A stretch of 64,000 bases of DNA from JASHVB01 sp035523995. GTDB lineage: Bacteria > Pseudomonadota > Alphaproteobacteria > Acetobacterales > Acetobacteraceae. Where the stretch lies: contig DATKPQ010000057.1 in the NCBI GenBank assembly GCA_035523995.1, positions 1-64,000 on the forward strand. The letters run 5' to 3'. The notes beneath the pieces were generated by a model that saw nothing but the letters and a program-made list of their open reading frames with translations, was not told the DNA's origin and ran no database searches. Both the position numbers and the translations under genes were made by a program. This document shows, piece after piece, positions 60,858 to 64,000 of this stretch (positions within the stretch are counted from its first letter, which is position 1; the number at the start of each line of letters is the position of its first letter).

Positions 60858-61133
60858 TGCGATTATTACGCTTATGACGACAAATCCCCTAGCCAAGTAC
60901 CGCGAAATCGTCTATTGATTACACGTTCTGCCTTGCTGTGAGGCAAAATCGTAATAGCGACGCAGAAATAACCCTTTGTTAACGCATTTGTGACGAAATG
61001 CCGGACGACTATAGGACATAATATAGTGGAACTGACTTTCGGCAAATGGAGTCGCGGCGGCTCATCGGGTGGAACACTCGCATGGTTGATGGGGCGTTCT
61101 ATCGTGCTGAAATCGCGTGATTGGGGTTGACCG
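60858..61133. promoter_or_regulatory. AT-rich promoter region upstream of the 109-residue conserved gene, with a CtrA-like box
   Basis: A 276-base gap that is clearly more AT-rich than its surroundings. It has ATAA-N7-TTAAC at 60968-60983 (one mismatch to the CtrA consensus TTAA-N7-TTAAC), and TATAGG and CATAAT hexamers near 61010-61025. The AATAAT-GCG-ATTATT dyad lies at 60853-60867. It may carry a cell-cycle-controlled promoter; a small RNA cannot be excluded. Confidence 0.45.
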
Positions 61134-61463
61134 ATGGGGACGACCACGTGGGCAACCGGTGCTGCCGGCACCGTGGAGCAGGCGGCAAACGAACTGGAAG
61201 AGGATGCTGGCCGGGAGCATTCCGGTGGTAGCGGCGTACCGCGCTACAGCCGGCGCTTGTCCGACAAGATTCTGATCGCGTTCCACCATGCCTGCGACCA
61301 GAGTGATTTCGAGGTCGCCGAGCAATTGCTACACATCCTCGAAATGATGCTGACCCGCCGGCCGCTGACGCCGGACGGCACACGGCGCCGCAACATGGAA
61401 AGCCTGGTTGCGGCACACGAACGGCTATGGCACTTGCGGCATCCCCACACCGACCAGTTCTGA
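61134..61463 (+). CDS. Small conserved hypothetical protein (109 residues)
   Basis: A short, probably cytoplasmic, helical protein. The N-terminal 40 residues are variable. The core RRLSDKILIAFHHACDQSDFEVAEQLLHILEMMLTRRPL...RRNMESLVAAHERLWHLRH looks like a conserved family of Rhodospirillales-type bacteria that I recall only as uncharacterised. No enzyme motif, metal site or membrane segment is seen; the repeated helices may make a protein-binding hairpin. GGGGTTGACC precedes the ATG at 61134. An AT-rich upstream region with a CtrA-like box suggests cell-cycle control, and nrdB upstream would fit such timing. Confidence 0.75.
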   Translation: MGTTTWATGAAGTVEQAANELEEDAGREHSGGSGVPRYSRRLSDKILIAFHHACDQSDFEVAEQLLHILEMMLTRRPLTPDGTRRRNMESLVAAHERLWHLRHPHTDQF

Positions 61464-61500
61464 GCCCCTTCGCTGCAACGCCGCCATCGCCGAGCCTGAC

Positions 61501-61525
61501 CCGGGACCAAGTCCGGTCGTCCCGG
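61501..61525. terminator. Hairpin between convergent hypothetical and asnB genes
   Basis: CCGGGAC-N11-GTCCCGG is a perfect 7-bp stem in the 78-base gap between two convergent genes. There is no T-tract. It may stop transcription from either side. Confidence 0.35.
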
Positions 61526-61541
61526 TTGCGCAATGCACCGG

Positions 61542-63305
61542 TCAGATCGCTGCCAGCGTGTCGAACACGTCTCCCGCCGGCGGCAGACCCAGAATATGCC
61601 GGCGGTGCCACAGGGCGTAGAACAACAGCTTCCATGCCGCGAAACCGTCGCGCCAGCGGCGGACATTGCGAAACAGCGCCACCACGCGGTCTGGATCGGC
61701 GATCTCCGCCACACCCGGTTGCGCCGCCACCAGCGACCCCAATCGCGGTCCCTGCCCTTTGATCCACGCCCCTACCGGCACGGTGAAGCCCTGCTTCGGC
61801 GCGAAAGGCCGCGCGACAGGCAAATGCTTCTCAAGCCACTTGCGCAGGATCCACTTACCCATGCCGTCGCGCAGCTTCATGGCATCCGGCAGGCGGAAGG
61901 CGGCCGAGGCAACGCCTTTGTCCAGGAACGGTGTGCGCCCCTCCACCGCATGCGCCATCAGGCAGCGGTCCAGCTTCAGCAACAGGTCGTGCGGCAGCCA
62001 GTCGGTGATGTCGGTCGCCTGCGCTGCGGCCAGCCGCGAGCGGCCGCCTTCGGCCGCGCGCAGTTCCGCCGCGGCGATGCCGTCGCGCCACCCGGCGGGG
62101 CGCGCCCGCAGCACGTTCACGCGATCGAAGGAGCCACGCGCGTACATCGCCCGTCCACCCAGCCACCAGGGACGCATCGCACTGGCATAGCGCGGATAAC
62201 CAGCGAAAATCTCGTCACCGCCTTCACCGCTGAGGACCACCTTCACATCCTGCCGCGCACGCTGCGCCAGGAACCAGGTGGGGATGATGGCGTAGTCGGC
62301 CGCGGGATCGTCCATGCAGGCCACGATCTCGGGCAGATGCTGCCAGACCATCGCCTCGTTGATCTCGATTGCCTCGTGCCGCGCGCCACAGGCTTTCGCC
62401 ACCGCCGCCGCGTGGTCGCGCTCATCCGCCGCTTCGGGCACGTCGAAGCCGGCGGTAAAGGCCAGCACGGGCTCATCGTTCAGCCGCGCCATCAACGCGA
62501 GCAAGGTGGAACTGTCGATGCCGCCGGAGAGGAACATGCCGTACGGTACATCGCTGCGCTGGTGCAGGTCGACCGACTCTTCCAGCGCGCGGTCCAGCCG
62601 GACCAGCGCCTCGTCTTCGTCGATGTTCTCCGGTCCCCCTTCCGGGATGGCGCTGATCCGGCGGCGGTCGATCACGTGGCCGTCCGCGCAGGTGAGCGTC
62701 TCGCCGGGCAGCAGGCGCTGGATGCCGTCGAAGATCGTGTCGGGGCCGGTGGTGAATTGCAGTTGCAGCAGTTCCTCGCGCGCCGAGGGGCGGACGGCAC
62801 GCGTGACCAGGCCGGCTTCCAGTAGCGCCTGCGGCTCCGACGCGAAGGCCAGGCCCTGTGGCACCTGCGCGATATACAGCGGCTTGATCCCGAACGGATC
62901 ACGCGTCAGTGTCACAGACCGTTGCGCACGTTCATGGATCGCGACCGCGAACATGCCGCGCAATTTCTGCGCGTAATCCGCGCCCTGGCGCAACCACAAA
63001 TGAAGTGGCGGCTCGCAATCGCTGTTGGTGGCGAACGTCACCTCCGGCATCGCCGCGCGCAATTCGCGATAGTTGTAAATCTCGCCGTTGCAGATCAGCG
63101 TCGCAGCGCCGGCGAACAATGGCTGGTCTCCGGTCACCAGGTCGATGATCGCCAACCGGTTGTGCACCAGCGCGACGCGGCCAACGACCGCGTGCCCGGT
63201 ACCGTCGGGGCCGCGATGATGCAGGCTGTCGATCAGACTTGACAGGGTAGCGGGGTCGGGCGGGGGGGCCCCGCTTGACAGGATCAGGCCAGCGATGCCG
63301 CACAT
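61542..63305 (-). CDS. asnB: Asparagine synthase (glutamine-hydrolysing) / AsnB-type amidotransferase
   Basis: A 587-residue two-domain enzyme. The N-terminal glutaminase begins MCGIAGL with nucleophile C2 and has HHRGPDGTGHAVVG and LICNGEIYNYRELR. The synthetase domain has the ATP-pyrophosphatase loop MFLSGGIDSSTLLAL near residues 256-270 and LSGEGGDEIFAGYPRY. It forms asparagine, or, in surface-polysaccharide loci, transfers ammonia to an uncharacterised substrate. It starts directly at the stop of a GT4 glycosyltransferase gene, so the latter role is more likely. The length and context are like the amidotransferases of exosortase/EPS-associated clusters, but I see no exosortase marker here. 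Confidence 0.9.
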   Translation of the reverse strand: MCGIAGLILSSGAPPPDPATLSSLIDSLHHRGPDGTGHAVVGRVALVHNRLAIIDLVTGDQPLFAGAATLICNGEIYNYRELRAAMPEVTFATNSDCEPPLHLWLRQGADYAQKLRGMFAVAIHERAQRSVTLTRDPFGIKPLYIAQVPQGLAFASEPQALLEAGLVTRAVRPSAREELLQLQFTTGPDTIFDGIQRLLPGETLTCADGHVIDRRRISAIPEGGPENIDEDEALVRLDRALEESVDLHQRSDVPYGMFLSGGIDSSTLLALMARLNDEPVLAFTAGFDVPEAADERDHAAAVAKACGARHEAIEINEAMVWQHLPEIVACMDDPAADYAIIPTWFLAQRARQDVKVVLSGEGGDEIFAGYPRYASAMRPWWLGGRAMYARGSFDRVNVLRARPAGWRDGIAAAELRAAEGGRSRLAAAQATDITDWLPHDLLLKLDRCLMAHAVEGRTPFLDKGVASAAFRLPDAMKLRDGMGKWILRKWLEKHLPVARPFAPKQGFTVPVGAWIKGQGPRLGSLVAAQPGVAEIADPDRVVALFRNVRRWRDGFAAWKLLFYALWHRRHILGLPPAGDVFDTLAAI

Positions 63306-64000
63306 TTAGCCTGCAACCTCCAGTAACAGGTTTTCCAACGCCACCGATTGGGTGTGCGCATTCAGGTTGCGCCGCGCATGATCGTATCCTGCCCGAGCCA
63401 GCACGTGGCGCAATGCCGGATCTGCCACGAGGCGGTGCATGGCGGCGGCGAGTGCGGCGGGATCGTACGGCGGCACCAGCAGACCGGTGCGTTCGTGCTG
63501 TATCGCCTCGGCAACGCCGCCTTCATTGGTGCCGATCACGGCGCAGGATTGGGCCATGGCTTCGAAGATGACGCTGGGCAGGCCCTCGGCGTCGCCGTTC
63601 GGCGCGACCACGCTGGGCACCAACAGCGACCATGCCCGGGCCATGCGCGCCCGCACGTCTTCTGGCGGGAGCCAGCCGGTGAGTTGCACGCCGGGAACCT
63701 CACGCGCCAGGGTTTCGAGGATCGGACGCAACGGGCCATCGCCCACGAAGATGATCGGCGTGGCATCGCCTTGCGCCCGCAGGTGGCGGACGGCGTCCGC
63801 TATGTCCCGGATCCCTTTTTTGGCAACGAAACGCCCAGAGAACAGATGGTAGGTCGGTGCAGGTGCGCCGGGCGGCGGTGCCGGGGGAATTTCGGCCCCG
63901 ATCGGCAGCACAACCAGCTTGTCGGCCGGCACATGTCGGGCCAACGCCATATCGGCAATCGCGGCGGAGACACAGACGAATCGGGATGTGGCTGCCACCA
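63306..64000 (-). CDS. Glycosyltransferase family 4, C-terminal part (truncated by window end)
   Basis: At least 231 residues of a GT-B fold glycosyltransferase; the N-terminal acceptor domain lies beyond the window. ATSRFVCVSAAIADMALARHVPADKLVVLPIGAEIP is the domain boundary. YHLFSGRFVAKKGIRDIADAV and PIIFVGDGPLRPILETLA are sugar-nucleotide domain strands. LPSVIFEAMAQSCAVIGTNEGGVAEAI carries the GT4 EX7E-type motif. It probably adds a hexose in cell-surface polysaccharide synthesis. It is upstream of asnB in the same operon with no gap. Confidence 0.9.
   Translation of the reverse strand, partial: VAATSRFVCVSAAIADMALARHVPADKLVVLPIGAEIPPAPPPGAPAPTYHLFSGRFVAKKGIRDIADAVRHLRAQGDATPIIFVGDGPLRPILETLAREVPGVQLTGWLPPEDVRARMARAWSLLVPSVVAPNGDAEGLPSVIFEAMAQSCAVIGTNEGGVAEAIQHERTGLLVPPYDPAALAAAMHRLVADPALRHVLARAGYDHARRNLNAHTQSVALENLLLEVAG

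Noticed and set aside
1..64000. tRNA, rRNA, CRISPR array, transposase or prophage integrase
   Set aside because: Looked for T-loop sequences, regular spaced repeats and transposase motifs by eye; none was convincing. A covariance-model scan would be the decisive test.

Overview
The window reads as a high-GC alphaproteobacterial chromosome, most likely from Rhodospirillales/Acetobacteraceae. The evidence is the trans-acting flagellar regulator FliX divergent from flgI, a DksA that keeps one of the four zinc-finger cysteines, a ChvG/ChvI two-component pair, an alphaproteobacterial-type RpoH, an apparent CtrA box in front of fliL, and several copies of a REP-like intergenic repeat with a CATTGCGAGGAGCGAAG core. 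I see no rRNA, tRNA, CRISPR array, transposase or prophage gene. The first and last genes (flgH and a glycosyltransferase) are cut by the window ends.

Layout. 1-5.9 kb holds flagellar basal-body genes: flgH end, dksA, fliX divergent from flgI-flgJ-(FlgN/FlbY-like), then fliL-fliM, with a near-consensus sigma54 promoter before flgI and a CtrA-like box before fliL. 6-14.4 kb is a mosaic of single metabolic or accessory genes: a GT-C-like membrane protein, an MFS carrier, an amidohydrolase, a sulfotransferase, a lower-GC orphan membrane protein, and two Fe(II)/2-oxoglutarate-type oxygenases. 14.5-20.6 kb has chvI-chvG, a methyltransferase, a HugZ-like flavoprotein, and a pirin-rubredoxin pair divergent from a GntR/FCD regulator. 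21-29.5 kb has a Gly/Tyr-rich secreted protein, djlA with a coupled peptidoglycan amidase, a VOC protein, a DHA2 MFS pump, a class III CoA-transferase and a double-domain retropepsin-like lipoprotein.

28.8-32.3 kb is a complete MCE lipid-transport operon (STAS-MlaE permease, MlaF ATPase, MlaD, PqiC-type lipoprotein), divergent from a small exported protein made of four 25-residue repeats. 33.6-41.8 kb has an HtrA-type protease divergent from two paralogous, roughly 950-residue winged-helix/NTPase/TPR-like regulators that sandwich a GNAT acetyltransferase. 41.8-52 kb is an export region: an isochorismatase-like protein, an AraC regulator, a DUF1656 + HlyD pair without its usual FUSC pump, and a convergent, translationally coupled RND permease-RND adaptor-DHA2 MFS operon.

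52.3-64 kb holds rpoH, transketolase, a DUF3445 protein, an ArsR-AHSA1-DUF899 operon, a VOC protein, a Uma2 remnant, nrdB, a small conserved hypothetical, and the start of a cell-surface polysaccharide locus (asnB-type amidotransferase plus GT4 glycosyltransferase).

The most unusual points are the duplicated regulator pair around a GNAT gene, the repeat-like in-frame insertion in the amidase N-terminus, the 4x25 repeat protein, the RND+MFS operon facing an orphan AaeXA pair, and the isochorismatase homologue that appears to have lost its catalytic lysine. None of these is proven to be a new system from sequence alone.
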